From NCBI GenBank assembly GCA_020845575.1, contig JADLFL010000024.1:51421-115420 (forward strand): a DNA stretch of 64,000 bases, given 5' to 3'. The position numbers and the translations under genes are program-made. Positions 52,707 through 61,427 of this stretch are shown one piece after another. The stretch comes from Acidobacteriota bacterium. Lineage in GTDB: Bacteria > Acidobacteriota > Vicinamibacteria > Vicinamibacterales > Vicinamibacteraceae. The first letter of the stretch is position 1. Each line of letters begins with the position of its first letter. Under the pieces are notes generated by a model, which ran no database searches, was not told where the DNA came from, and saw only the letters and a list, made by a program, of their open reading frames with translations.

Positions 52707-55700
52707 ATGGGGAAGCTCCACGTGAGGAGGAGCCTGCAATGCCTGACGGCGTGCGCGGTGCTGCTGCTCGCCGGAACGCCGGCGTTCGCGCAGTTCGAGC
52801 GCAGCCGCGTGGCCGGTACCGTCAGGGACCAACAAGGCGGCGTGATGCCGGGCGTGACCGTGACGGCCACCAACCTGGGCACCAACCGCGCGGATACCAC
52901 CATCACCGACGACGCGGGCTTCTATGTGCTGGCGACGCTGATGCCGGGACAGTACTCGGTCAGCGCGGAGCTTCAGGGCTTCAAGAAGGCGGTCCGTCCG
53001 ACGGTGCAACTCGACGCCGCCGGTTCGATTTCGCTGGACTTCACGCTCGAGACCGGTGAGCTCTCCGAGGAAGTCACCGTCACCGCCGAAGGCCAGCTGC
53101 TCCAGACGGACGTGGCACTCCGCAAGACCGTCGAAGCCAAGGACATCGAGCAGCTCTCCTTCAACGGTCGCAACCCGATCGGCGTGGCGGGCCTCAAGGC
53201 CGGCGTCAGCGGCGGGTCCTTCAACAACTACGGCACGTTCAGCCTGTCCAATGGCGGTTGGAACATCAACGGCAGCCGGGGCGACGAGAACAACATCACC
53301 GTCGACGGCGCGACGGCCGTGCGCACCCGTTCCAACGGCGCCATCGTCGGCGTGCAGAACGTGGACACCGTGCAGGAGGTGCAGGTCCTCACCGGCAACT
53401 ACATGCCCGAGTACGGGCGCGCGAGCGGCGGGCAGGTGCGCATCATCACCAAGAGCGGCAGCAACCGCTTCTCGGGCAGCGCCGGCTACTACTACCGCGA
53501 CGACAAGCTCCAGGCCAACACCTGGGGACGCAACCGCAGCACCAACGCGGCCGAGAACAGCGGGCCGGCGGCCTTCGACTTCAAGCAGTACGGCTACTCC
53601 TTTGGCGGTCCGTTGCTGAAGAACCGGTTGTTCTTCTTCGGCGCACAGGAATGGGCCAAGCAGGACGCGACGGCCACCGCGATCATCACGGTGCCCACGG
53701 CGGCGATGCGCCGCGGCGATTTCAGCGAGTTGTTGAACCCCGGCAACGGGTTCTTCAGCGGCGCGCGCGTGATCAACGATCCCCTCACGGGACAGCCGTT
53801 CCCGGGCAACATCATTCCGGCCGATCGCCTGTCGCCCAACGGGATCGCGCTGATGAACCTGTACCCGGATCCGACACCCGGCTTCCGCCAGGGCTCGGCC
53901 AACGCGATCATCACCAGCGACAATCCGCAGCAGCAGCGCAAGGACAACATCCGTTTCGACTGGCGTCCCTCGTCGAACCACCAGCTCTCGTACCGCTTCT
54001 CGAAGAGCAGCTACACGGCGATCGATGCGTTCCGCGGCAACTTGCCCTACGCGCGGACCGACTGGGATCGCCCCAACTTCACCACGACGGCGAGTTGGAC
54101 GAGCACGTGGCGGTCCAATATCGTCAATGAACTGACCTTCACGGCCGGCCGTGACGACGTGTTCATCAACGTGTACACCGAGAGCGGCCTGTATCAGCGC
54201 AGCCGCACCGGGGTGAACTATCCGTACATCTTCGCGGAGAAGGAGATCGTCGACAAGATTCCGACGGTCACCGGTACGGGCTTCCAGGACATCGATGGCG
54301 GGCCGTATCCGGCGTCCTCATCAGGGCCGATCAAGACGGTGACCAACACGACCACATGGGTCAAGGGACGCCACACGTTCAAGGCCGGTGTCGCGTTCGA
54401 GTACTCGGGCGAAGACGACTTCGACCAGATCAACGTCTCCGCGATTCCGGGGAGCACGAACAACCAGAACGGCCGCTTCGAGTTCTCCGACACGCGCGCC
54501 GGCGGCACGGGCACGGCGATGGCGAACCTGGCGATGGGGCGGTTCACCAACTACGCCGAACTCGGCCAGCGCAACTTCACGAAGTGGCGCGCGCTCGCGA
54601 CCGACGTCTTCGTGCAGGACTCATGGCGTCCCAGCGCCAAGCTGACCGTCGAAGGTGGCGTGCGCTACGTCTACTGGCCGCCCTGGCACTCCACGACCAA
54701 CAACATCGGCACGTTCAGTGAAGCCGCGTACAACCCGGCCAACGCGCCGACGGTCAACCCGGCCAACGGGCGTCTGTCCGGCGGCGTGCGCTACAACGGC
54801 GTCATCCTTCCCGGTGACGGCTTCACGGGCGACGCCGCCTCCTCGGTGGTCGCCAGCGACCCGGCGGTGCTGGCGCTGTTCGGCGGTCACCCGCGCGGCC
54901 TGTCGCAGACGCACAAGAACGTCTTCGAACCGCGCCTGGGCGTCAGCTACCAGTGGAACGAGAAGACGGTGCTGCGTGGCGCGGCGGGTGTCTTCCACAA
55001 TCGCCTGCCGCTCAACGACTCGACCCTGCTCGGCGGCAACCCGCCGTTCCAGCCGCAGGCCACCGTGTCCAACGGCAGCGTGGACAACCCCGGTGGCGTC
55101 GGCGTGAACCCCGGCGACCTGCCGATCGGCATCACGGCGCAGGATCTCGTGTTCAAGTCGCCGACGTCGTACCTCTGGTCGACGGGCGTGCAGCGCGAAG
55201 TGCCGTTCGGCTTCATCGTGGACGTCACCTACGTCGGCCGGCGCGGTCTCTACCTGCAACGTGAGCGCAACATCAACCAGTTGCCGCTCGGGACGCTGAA
55301 CAACCCGGCCAACGCGGGCGTCAACATCGCGGCGCTGCGGCCGTATCGCGGCTACGGCCTCATCCGTCTGTCGGAGAACGCCGGGTCGTCGACGTACAAC
55401 AGCCTGCAGATCTCGGCCGACCGTCGGTACACCAACGGTCTCAAGGTGGGTGCGGCGTACACGCTGGGCAAGTCGACCGACAATGGCTCCGACAAGCGGA
55501 ACGTACTCTGGAACACGTACGACGACACGCTCTACTTCGGGCCGTCGAACTTCGACAGACGCCACGTGTTCAACTTCTATTACATCTACGACCTGCCGTT
55601 CTTCCGGGACCAGAGCACGCTCGTGGGCAACCTGCTCGGTGGCTGGCAGATCTCGGGCGCGACGTTCATGCGCTCGGGCACGCCGTTCACCGTGGGTCAG

Positions 55701-56099
55701 ACGTCGCAGGACATCGCCGGCATCGGCGACGTCAGCGTCGGCCAGCCGTGGAGCCAGACCGGGAACGCGAGCATCAACCACCAGCTCTACGACGGCACGC
55801 CCGGATCGGTGTCGCTCGACAGGAGCGTGTTCGTACGTCCGGCCAACTCCACGTTCGGCAACTCGCCGCGCAACGCCTACTACAACGCGGGCGAGATGCA
55901 GTGGGACCTGGCGCTGTTCAAGAACTTCAACCTGGGCGGCATCCGCCGCCTCCAGGTCCGCGCCGAGGCGTTCAACTTCCTCAATCACCCGAACCTCGGT
56001 GGCATCAACAGTAACCCCCTCAGCGGCGACTTCGGCCGTATCACGTCCAAGGACGGCAACCGTCGCGACATCCAGTTGAGCGTGCGGTTCCAGTTCTAG
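52707..56099 (+). CDS. TonB-dependent receptor with carboxypeptidase-regulatory-like domain (Oar type)
   Basis: 1130 aa outer-membrane transporter, probably for oligosaccharides or other large solutes. Signal peptide ending GTPAFAQ, then a CarboxypepD_reg-like domain (VAGTVRDQQGGVMPGVTVTA to FTLETGELSEEVTVTAEG, residues 35-130). A plug domain (DIEQLSFNGRNPIG, GSRGDENNITVDGATA, GRASGGQVRIITKSGSN) follows, then a large barrel ending SVRFQF. This architecture is very abundant in Acidobacteriota. ATG 52707 has AAGGA 9 nt upstream. A strong terminator follows. Confidence 0.94.
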   Translation: MGKLHVRRSLQCLTACAVLLLAGTPAFAQFERSRVAGTVRDQQGGVMPGVTVTATNLGTNRADTTITDDAGFYVLATLMPGQYSVSAELQGFKKAVRPTVQLDAAGSISLDFTLETGELSEEVTVTAEGQLLQTDVALRKTVEAKDIEQLSFNGRNPIGVAGLKAGVSGGSFNNYGTFSLSNGGWNINGSRGDENNITVDGATAVRTRSNGAIVGVQNVDTVQEVQVLTGNYMPEYGRASGGQVRIITKSGSNRFSGSAGYYYRDDKLQANTWGRNRSTNAAENSGPAAFDFKQYGYSFGGPLLKNRLFFFGAQEWAKQDATATAIITVPTAAMRRGDFSELLNPGNGFFSGARVINDPLTGQPFPGNIIPADRLSPNGIALMNLYPDPTPGFRQGSANAIITSDNPQQQRKDNIRFDWRPSSNHQLSYRFSKSSYTAIDAFRGNLPYARTDWDRPNFTTTASWTSTWRSNIVNELTFTAGRDDVFINVYTESGLYQRSRTGVNYPYIFAEKEIVDKIPTVTGTGFQDIDGGPYPASSSGPIKTVTNTTTWVKGRHTFKAGVAFEYSGEDDFDQINVSAIPGSTNNQNGRFEFSDTRAGGTGTAMANLAMGRFTNYAELGQRNFTKWRALATDVFVQDSWRPSAKLTVEGGVRYVYWPPWHSTTNNIGTFSEAAYNPANAPTVNPANGRLSGGVRYNGVILPGDGFTGDAASSVVASDPAVLALFGGHPRGLSQTHKNVFEPRLGVSYQWNEKTVLRGAAGVFHNRLPLNDSTLLGGNPPFQPQATVSNGSVDNPGGVGVNPGDLPIGITAQDLVFKSPTSYLWSTGVQREVPFGFIVDVTYVGRRGLYLQRERNINQLPLGTLNNPANAGVNIAALRPYRGYGLIRLSENAGSSTYNSLQISADRRYTNGLKVGAAYTLGKSTDNGSDKRNVLWNTYDDTLYFGPSNFDRRHVFNFYYIYDLPFFRDQSTLVGNLLGGWQISGATFMRSGTPFTVGQTSQDIAGIGDVSVGQPWSQTGNASINHQLYDGTPGSVSLDRSVFVRPANSTFGNSPRNAYYNAGEMQWDLALFKNFNLGGIRRLQVRAEAFNFLNHPNLGGINSNPLSGDFGRITSKDGNRRDIQLSVRFQF

Positions 56100-56106
56100 A
56101 AGCAAA

Positions 56107-56137
56107 AGAGGCCGGGCCTTCGGGCCCGGTCTCTTCT
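56107..56137 (+). terminator. Rho-independent terminator of the TonB receptor gene
   Basis: AGAGGCCGGGCC (56107-56118), UUCG tetraloop, GGCCCGGTCTCT (56123-56134), then TCT. A 12-bp stem with one G-U pair, starting 8 nt after the stop, preceded by AAAA and followed by a short pyrimidine run. Confidence 0.85.
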
Positions 56138-56171
56138 CCGGCAACCGGCAACCCGGCAACGGGCAACCGGC
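56138..56171. repeat. Heptamer tandem repeat (CCGGCAA units) after the terminator
   Basis: Four to five units, one with an extra C (ACCCGGCAA), directly abutting the terminator. Confidence 0.85.
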
Positions 56172-56188
56172 TCACTCACATGGGGACA

Positions 56189-56212
56189 AGGGGCCGGGCT
56201 TGCCCGGCCCCT
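56189..56212. repeat. Palindrome AGGGGCCGGGC-TT-GCCCGGCCCCT
   Basis: Perfect 11-bp arms with a 2-nt loop followed by ACG; same class as the palindromes in the DUF6807 gene and near 58974. Confidence 0.8.
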
Positions 56213-56233
56213 ACGAAGAACAGGGTCGACATA

Positions 56234-56259
56234 CCGGTTGCCGGTTGCCGGTTGCCGGT
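56234..56259. repeat. Heptamer tandem repeat (CCGGTTG units) upstream of the SUOX-like gene
   Basis: Three CCGGTTG units and a partial fourth, inverted relative to the array at 56138. It ends 6 nt before a TACACT -10 box. Confidence 0.9.
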
Positions 56260-56265
56260 CCTGTG

Positions 56266-56271
56266 TACACT
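56266..56271 (+). promoter_or_regulatory. -10-like box before the SUOX-like gene and modABC
   Basis: TACACT, 6 nt before ATG 56278. No Shine-Dalgarno site; a leaderless start is likely. The upstream heptamer repeat may contribute a TTGCCG -35-like element. Confidence 0.45.
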
Positions 56272-56277
56272 TTCCGG

Positions 56278-56778
56278 ATGAATCGCGTCCGGTCCTTCCT
56301 CCTCGCGGCGGCGTGTCTTGCCGTCCCCGCGCTCGGGGCGGCGCAGCCCGCCGGCACCTCGTTGGCCATCACCGGCGCCGTGCGGACGCCGCTCACGATC
56401 GACGCGCGACAGTTGGCGACGTATCCGCGTCAGACCGTCGAGGTCACGAGCCAGGAACGAACCGTCAGGTATGAAGGCGTGCTCGTGGGTACGCTGCTCG
56501 AGCGCGCCGGCGCGACTGTCGGCCCCGACCTGCGCGGTGCCGCGCTCGCTACCTACGTCGTCGCCACAGGGGCCGACGGCTATCGCGTCGTCTTCGCGAT
56601 CGCGGAACTCGATCCTGCGATGTCGGCGGCCGACGTGCTGGTGGCCGACACGGCCGACGGCAAGCCGCTCACCGAAGCACAGGGTCCCTTCCGCCTCGTC
56701 ACGCCGAAGGATCGCCGCGGCGCTCGCGGCGTCAGGCAGTTGCAGCGCCTCGACGTCGTACGCCTTCCGAGCCCGTGA
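56278..56778 (+). CDS. Exported molybdopterin-oxidoreductase-domain (SUOX fold)-like protein
   Basis: 166 aa. Signal peptide ending ALGAAQ. The mature part resembles the oxidoreductase molybdopterin-binding domain: LAITGAVRTPLTIDARQLATYP, the substrate/cofactor-loop-like RYEGVLVGTLLERAGA, YRVVFAIAELDPAM, and PFRLVTPKDRRGARGVRQLQRLDVV. No Cys remains to ligate molybdenum, so it may be a non-catalytic or molybdate-binding version. GTGA overlap with modA supports a molybdenum link. Confidence 0.75.
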   Translation: MNRVRSFLLAAACLAVPALGAAQPAGTSLAITGAVRTPLTIDARQLATYPRQTVEVTSQERTVRYEGVLVGTLLERAGATVGPDLRGAALATYVVATGADGYRVVFAIAELDPAMSAADVLVADTADGKPLTEAQGPFRLVTPKDRRGARGVRQLQRLDVVRLPSP

Positions 56779-57584
56779 ACGTTTCTCATTCCAGGCGATT
56801 GGAAACCTCAAGGCGGCTTTCCTTCGGCCTCCGTCTGCTTGTCGCGTTGGCGTGCATGTGCGCGGCGTGGCCAGCGGCGGCGCAGGGGCCTCGCGTGGCG
56901 GCGGCGGCTGACCTGAGCGTGGCGCTCGAAGACGTTGCAGGACAGTTCACCAGAGATACAGGCGAATCGGTCACGCTCGTGTTCGGCGCGTCGGGTACGC
57001 TGACGCGGCAGATTCGCGACGGGGCGCCGTTCGAGCTGTTCCTCTCGGCCGACGAGGCGTTGGTCGCTGACCTTGCCAACCGCGGCCTCACGCGCGACGA
57101 GGGTGTGCTGTACGCGGTGGGACGACTTGCGCTGTTTGCTCCGAACGGCTCACCGCTGCGTCCCGACGAGGGACTCGACGGACTTGCGCGCCTGCTCGCC
57201 AACGGCGGTGTCACACGCTTTGCCATTGCCAACCCCGCACATGCGCCGTACGGCCGCGCCGCGGAAGCGGCACTCCGGGCACGACGACTCTGGGACGCCA
57301 TCCAGCCGCGCCTCGTCCTTGGCGAGAACGTGGCGCAGGCCGCGCAGTTCGCGGCGACCGGCGACGCCGTGGGCGGCCTCATCGCGCACGCGATCGCCCT
57401 GGCGCCCGGAGTGCGTGCCCGCGGCACGTCCGCGCTGATCCCCGCCGATCTCCATCCGCCACTGCGTCAGCGCATGGTGCTCATGAAGAAGGCAGGACCG
57501 ACCGCAGGGCGCTTCTACGCCTATCTCCAGTCGCCGGCGGCGCGCCGCATCTTCGAGCGCTACGGCTTCACGCTCCCTGACTGA
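56775..57584 (+). CDS. modA: Molybdate ABC transporter substrate-binding protein
   Basis: Periplasmic molybdate (or tungstate) binder. 269 aa from GTG 56775. Signal (LLVALACMCAAWPAAAQ), then VAAAADLSVALEDVAGQFTRDTG, LVFGASGTLTRQIRDGAPFELFLSADE, and FAIANPAHAPYGRAAE, the standard ModA oxyanion-site pattern. Followed after 10 nt by modB. Confidence 0.93.
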   Translation: MNVSHSRRLETSRRLSFGLRLLVALACMCAAWPAAAQGPRVAAAADLSVALEDVAGQFTRDTGESVTLVFGASGTLTRQIRDGAPFELFLSADEALVADLANRGLTRDEGVLYAVGRLALFAPNGSPLRPDEGLDGLARLLANGGVTRFAIANPAHAPYGRAAEAALRARRLWDAIQPRLVLGENVAQAAQFAATGDAVGGLIAHAIALAPGVRARGTSALIPADLHPPLRQRMVLMKKAGPTAGRFYAYLQSPAARRIFERYGFTLPD

Positions 57585-57594
57585 CGCGGCAGCG

Positions 57595-58260
57595 ATGGAC
57601 TGGCTTGCGCTTCGCGTCTCGTTGTCGCTCGGTGCGTGGACCGTCGCGCTCCTGCTGCCCCTCGGCGCATGGCTCGGGCATCGTCTGGCCACGCGGCCGA
57701 TGCGCGGCAAGGCCTTGGTCGAAGCGCTCGTCGCCGTGCCGCTGCTGCTGCCGCCCACGGTGCTCGGCTACTACCTGCTCCAGGCCTTCAGCGTGCGATC
57801 GCCGCTCGGCGCCGCGTTCGAGCGCCTCGTGGGCCACGCGCTCGCGTTCTCGTTCGAAGGGCTCGTGCTCGCCTCGGTGATCGCCAACATCCCCTTTGTC
57901 GTCCAGCCGGCGCAGCGCGCCTTCGAGGCCATCCCGCTCAACGTCAGGGAAGTGGCCGCGTGTTGCGGCCTTTCGCCGTGGCAGCGCTTCCTCCGCGTGG
58001 AGATGCCGCTCGCGTGGCCCGGTCTCCTCACCGCCGCGATCCTGGCCTTCGCGCACACGCTCGGCGAATTCGGCGTCGTGCTCATGGTGGGCGGCAGCCT
58101 GCCGGGCGAGACGCGCACGCTCAGCATCGCCATCTACGATCGCCTCCAGGCCTTCGACGACACCGGCGCGGGCATCATGGCCGCGACGCTCCTCGCGCTC
58201 GTCATCGTGACGCTGGCGGTGACGTATCTCCTCGGCCGGCGGGTGGCCCGTCGTGGGTGA
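57595..58260 (+). CDS. modB: Molybdate ABC transporter permease
   Basis: 221 aa inner-membrane permease with about five or six helices. EALVAVPLLLPPTVLGYYLL, IANIPFVVQPAQRAFEAIP, the coupling-helix EAA-type loop EVAACCGLSPWQRFLRVEMPLAWPG, and FAHTLGEFGVVLMVGGSLPGETRT are typical of ModB. Overlaps modC by 8 nt. Confidence 0.94.
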   Translation: MDWLALRVSLSLGAWTVALLLPLGAWLGHRLATRPMRGKALVEALVAVPLLLPPTVLGYYLLQAFSVRSPLGAAFERLVGHALAFSFEGLVLASVIANIPFVVQPAQRAFEAIPLNVREVAACCGLSPWQRFLRVEMPLAWPGLLTAAILAFAHTLGEFGVVLMVGGSLPGETRTLSIAIYDRLQAFDDTGAGIMAATLLALVIVTLAVTYLLGRRVARRG

Positions 58261-58900
58261 TCGCGCGCTCACCGTCGCGCTCCGGCAACGCAGCCCGATC
58301 CCGCTCGACGTCGCCTTCGGCGTGGAGCCGGGCGAGGTGCTGGCGTTGTTCGGCCCGTCGGGCAGCGGCAAGACGACGGTCCTGCGGTCGATCGCCGGGT
58401 TGTACACACCGGCATCGACGCTCGTGCGTTACGGAACCGACGTGTGGTCGGACACGACGGCTGGCGTCCATGTGCCAGTCCACCTCCGCCGGCTCGGCTT
58501 CGTGCCGCAGGACGCGGCCCTGTTTCCGCACCTCGGCGTCGTCGACAACGTGACGATCGCGCTTCTGCACCTGCCGCGCGCGGAGCGCCGCGCCCGTGCG
58601 ATCGACGTGCTGGAGCAGGTACACCTGTCGCACAGGCTGGGTCGCCGGCCTGCCGATCTGTCTGGCGGCGAGCGCCAGCGCCTCGCCCTGGCTCGCGCCC
58701 TGGCGCGCAACCCGCAGGTGCTGCTGCTCGACGAACCCTTTGCCGCCCTCGACCGTCGTCTTCGTCTGGCTCTCCACGCCGAACTGGCCGAGGTGCGCCG
58801 CACCCTCGACGTCCCGATCGTCCTGGTCACGCACGACCAGGACGACGTGACCCGCATGGCCGACAGGGTGGTGGAATGCCGAATGACGAATGACGAATGA
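58253..58900 (+). CDS. modC: Molybdate ABC transporter ATP-binding protein lacking the C-terminal TOBE domain
   Basis: 215 aa from GTG 58253. Walker A GPSGSGKTT (near residue 35), Q-loop FVPQDAALFPH, signature LSGGERQRLALARAL, Walker B VLLLDEPFAALD, and switch His in VLVTHDQDD. Ordinary ModC has about 350 residues with a molybdate-sensing TOBE domain. Here the protein stops right after the nucleotide-binding domain, and its last codons (ECRMTNDE) are the GAATGAC heptamer repeat. The array seems to have replaced or cut off the C-terminus; transport could still work without allosteric control. Confidence 0.9.
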   Translation: MGDRALTVALRQRSPIPLDVAFGVEPGEVLALFGPSGSGKTTVLRSIAGLYTPASTLVRYGTDVWSDTTAGVHVPVHLRRLGFVPQDAALFPHLGVVDNVTIALLHLPRAERRARAIDVLEQVHLSHRLGRRPADLSGGERQRLALARALARNPQVLLLDEPFAALDRRLRLALHAELAEVRRTLDVPIVLVTHDQDDVTRMADRVVECRMTNDE

Positions 58901-58908
58901 CGAATGAC
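58874..58908. repeat. Heptamer tandem repeat (GAATGAC)4 plus GAATGCC at the modC 3' end
   Basis: Five adjacent 7-bp units: GAATGCC, then four perfect GAATGAC. The modC stop codon lies inside the array (58898-58900). Confidence 0.95.
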
Positions 58909-58973
58909 GGGGCTCGGCCTTCGGTTCCTCGAACGCCGGGCAACGCGTGGGCGGCTCGTCCAACCCCACCTCG

Positions 58974-59055
58974 TAGGGGCGACCCTTGTGGTCGCCCGGC
59001 CCGTCGCCGTCTGTCCGGTGCCCGGCCGTCCGGCGCCCGGTGCCCGGTGCCCGGA
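58974..59055. repeat. Palindrome and CCGGTGC heptamer cluster before the SUMF1-like gene
   Basis: A GGGGCGACC/GGTCGCCC-type palindrome near 58975-58997 is followed by CCGGTGC-type heptamers at 59014-59055. With the modC array at 58874 this makes a 180-bp stretch built mostly of repeats. Confidence 0.75.
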
Positions 59056-59065
59056 TGTTTTGCAG

Positions 59066-59071
59066 TACACT
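59066..59071 (+). promoter_or_regulatory. -10-like box before the SUMF1-like gene
   Basis: TACACT, 10 nt before GTG 59082; the same hexamer and layout as lpxD and the SUOX-like gene. Confidence 0.4.
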
Positions 59072-59081
59072 CCGCGATGTC

Positions 59082-60089
59082 GTGCGACCTCATCGTCCGC
59101 TCATGCCGTGCTCTCGGGCACTGACGGCCGTCGCGCTGTGTTCGATCGGCGCCGCCGTGGCGATCTCGCAGCCGGCGCTGAAGACGGAGCCGCCATCGGT
59201 CTACACCGAGACGATCCCAGGGACGAAGGTGACGTTCGCGATGGTGGCGGTGCCCGGCGGCACGTTCATGCTCGGCAGTCCCGCGAGCGAACCCGGTCGC
59301 GACGCCGACGAGGGCCCCCAGGTCGAAGTGACCATCAAACCCTTCTGGATCGGCAGGACCGAGGTCACCTGGGACGAGTACGACCAGTTCGCGTTCGTCG
59401 GCAACACCGGCGCGCGCACGGGTGACGGCGGTGCGGCGGCAGACAGCGATGCCGTGAGCAAGCCGTCGCGTGCGTACGGCGACGAGGCCAAGGGCTACGG
59501 CAAGGGGAAGATGCCGGCGCTCGCGATGACGCAGCACGCGGCGATGGAGTACTGCCGCTGGCTCTCGCAGGTCACCGGCAAGGCGTATCGCCTGCCGACC
59601 GAAGCGGAGTGGGAGTACGCGGCGCGTGCCGGCGACACGGGCGCGGCACCGGCCACGCTCGACGATCAGGCCTGGCACATGGGCAACTCCAACGAGGCGC
59701 CGCACCTGGTCGCGTCGAAGACACCCAACGCCTTCGGCCTGTACGACATGCTCGGCAACGTCGCCGAGTGGACGTTCGACATGTATGCCGACGCGCGCTA
59801 CGCCGAGTGGGCGCCGAAGGCCACGCAACCTGTCGCACTGCCGACAGACAAGCGCTATCCGCACGCCACGCGCGGCGGATCGTTCATCGAACCTGCCGCC
59901 AGGTTGCGCTACGCCAACCGCCAGTCGTCGCACGAGGACTGGAGCCAGCGCGATCCGCAGGTCCCGCAAAGCATCTACTGGCACACGGACGCCGACCACG
60001 TCGGCTTCCGCGTGGCCCGTGCCGTCGACGAACAACAGAACCTGAGAGGGTTCAAGAGCGCGGTGATCAAGGACAGTCCTGATCGCTGA
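59082..60089 (+). CDS. Exported SUMF1 / formylglycine-generating-enzyme-like protein
   Basis: About 335 aa; GTG 59082 fits the upstream -10 box, ATG 59103 is the alternative. Signal peptide (ALTAVALCSIGAAVA). FGE-sulfatase domain: VAVPGGTFMLGSPASEPGRDADEGP, FWIGRTEVTWDEYDQF, AMEYCRWLSQVTGKAYRLPTEAEWEYAARAG, GLYDMLGNVAEWTFDMY, HATRGGSFIEPA, HVGFRVARAV. True FGE has Cys residues near the GFR segment; here it reads GFRVAR, so sulfatase activation is unlikely. Such proteins often accompany carbohydrate genes. Confidence 0.88.
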   Translation: MRPHRPLMPCSRALTAVALCSIGAAVAISQPALKTEPPSVYTETIPGTKVTFAMVAVPGGTFMLGSPASEPGRDADEGPQVEVTIKPFWIGRTEVTWDEYDQFAFVGNTGARTGDGGAAADSDAVSKPSRAYGDEAKGYGKGKMPALAMTQHAAMEYCRWLSQVTGKAYRLPTEAEWEYAARAGDTGAAPATLDDQAWHMGNSNEAPHLVASKTPNAFGLYDMLGNVAEWTFDMYADARYAEWAPKATQPVALPTDKRYPHATRGGSFIEPAARLRYANRQSSHEDWSQRDPQVPQSIYWHTDADHVGFRVARAVDEQQNLRGFKSAVIKDSPDR

Positions 60090-60130
60090 CGTCTGAGCCA
60101 CACGCCACCACCGTCAGCCACGAGGTTCCC

Positions 60131-61411
60131 ATGTCAGACCAGACCCCATCCTCTCGACGCGATTTCCTGAAGACGACGACGGCGGCTGCCGTGGGGAGCG
60201 GACTTGTCGGATGGCAGGCGATCCCGGGCGCGCATGCGCAGGGCAGCGACGAGATCCGCATCGGCCTCATCGGTGCCGGCGGGCGCGGCAGCGGCGCGGT
60301 TGCCGACGTGTTCAAGGGGCACGAGCAAGGCGGCGTGCGCCTGGTCGCCGTGGCCGACATGTTCGCTGATCGCCTGGAGCAGAGCCTCAAGCGTCTCGCG
60401 ACGGCGCACGGCGACAAGGTGTCGGTGAAGCCGGAGCACCAGTTCACGGGCTTCGACGGCTACCAGAAGGTGGTGGCGCTGCCCGAGGTCAACTACATCA
60501 TCCTCGCGTCGCCTCCGGGCTTCAGGCCCACGCACCTCGAAGCCGCCATCAAGGCAGGGAAGCACACCTTCACGGAGAAGCCGGTGGCCGTCGACGCGCC
60601 GGGGATCCGCAAGGTGATGGCGCTTGCGAAGGAGGCCGAAGCCAGGGGCCTCAACATCGTTGCCGGGACGCAGCGGCGGCATCAACACGGCTACGTGGAG
60701 ACGATGAAGCGCGTGCACGACGGCGCCATCGGCGACATCGTGTCGGCGCGCGCGTACTGGAACCAGGGCTTCCTCTGGAAGCGCGATCGGCAGCCCGCGT
60801 GGACCGACATGGAGTGGCAGCTCCGTAACTGGCTCTACTTCACCTGGCTCTCCGGCGATCACATCGTGGAGCAACACATCCACAACATCGACGTGATCAA
60901 CTGGGCCAAGCGCGGACACCCGGTCAAGGCGACGGGGATGGGCGGACGGCAGGTGCGTACCGACAAGGCGTACGGGCACATCTTCGACCACTTCGCGATC
61001 GACTACGAGTACGCCGACGGGTCGCACATGATGAGCATGTGCCGGCAGATCGACAACTGTGCCAACAGCGTGTCCGAAGCGCTCGTCGGCACGAAGGGGC
61101 AGTGCCAGGCCGACAAGTACGAGATCAGCGGCGCGTCCGCGTGGCGGGGCGGGAAGGATCCGATCAGTCCCTACGTACAGGAGCACATCGACCTCATCCG
61201 GATCATCCGCGCCGGCCAGCGCATCAACGAACTGCAGACGGTGGCCGAGTCCACGCTCACGGCGATCATGGGTCGCATGTCTGCGTATTCGGGCAAGGCC
61301 ATCACGTGGGACGAGGCGCTGGCATCCGACGAGGCCATCGTCCCGACGACGCTGCAACTCGGCCCGATTGCCACGCCGCCCGTCCCGATGCCGGGCCAGG
61401 GCACCAACTGA
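60131..61411 (+). CDS. Tat-exported Gfo/Idh/MocA family oxidoreductase
   Basis: 426 aa from ATG 60131. Tat signal SSRRDFLKTTTAAAVGSGLVG ending AHAQ. IRIGLIGAGGRGSGAVADVF, ASPPGFRPTHLEAAIKAGKHTFTEKPVAVDAPG (Lys near residue 156), GTQRRHQHGYVETMKRV, and the C-terminal WLSGDHIVEQHIHNIDVINW. Close in type to the exported enzymes next to DUF1080 genes. Followed 16 nt later by a DUF1080 gene, so the two probably act in sequence on a glycoside outside the cytoplasm. Confidence 0.92.
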   Translation: MSDQTPSSRRDFLKTTTAAAVGSGLVGWQAIPGAHAQGSDEIRIGLIGAGGRGSGAVADVFKGHEQGGVRLVAVADMFADRLEQSLKRLATAHGDKVSVKPEHQFTGFDGYQKVVALPEVNYIILASPPGFRPTHLEAAIKAGKHTFTEKPVAVDAPGIRKVMALAKEAEARGLNIVAGTQRRHQHGYVETMKRVHDGAIGDIVSARAYWNQGFLWKRDRQPAWTDMEWQLRNWLYFTWLSGDHIVEQHIHNIDVINWAKRGHPVKATGMGGRQVRTDKAYGHIFDHFAIDYEYADGSHMMSMCRQIDNCANSVSEALVGTKGQCQADKYEISGASAWRGGKDPISPYVQEHIDLIRIIRAGQRINELQTVAESTLTAIMGRMSAYSGKAITWDEALASDEAIVPTTLQLGPIATPPVPMPGQGTN

Positions 61412-61427
61412 CAAGGAGTTCATGCGT

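Noticed and set aside
59082..60089. Genuine formylglycine-generating enzyme
   Set aside because: The active-site Cys pair is missing (GFRVAR) and no sulfatase gene is nearby.
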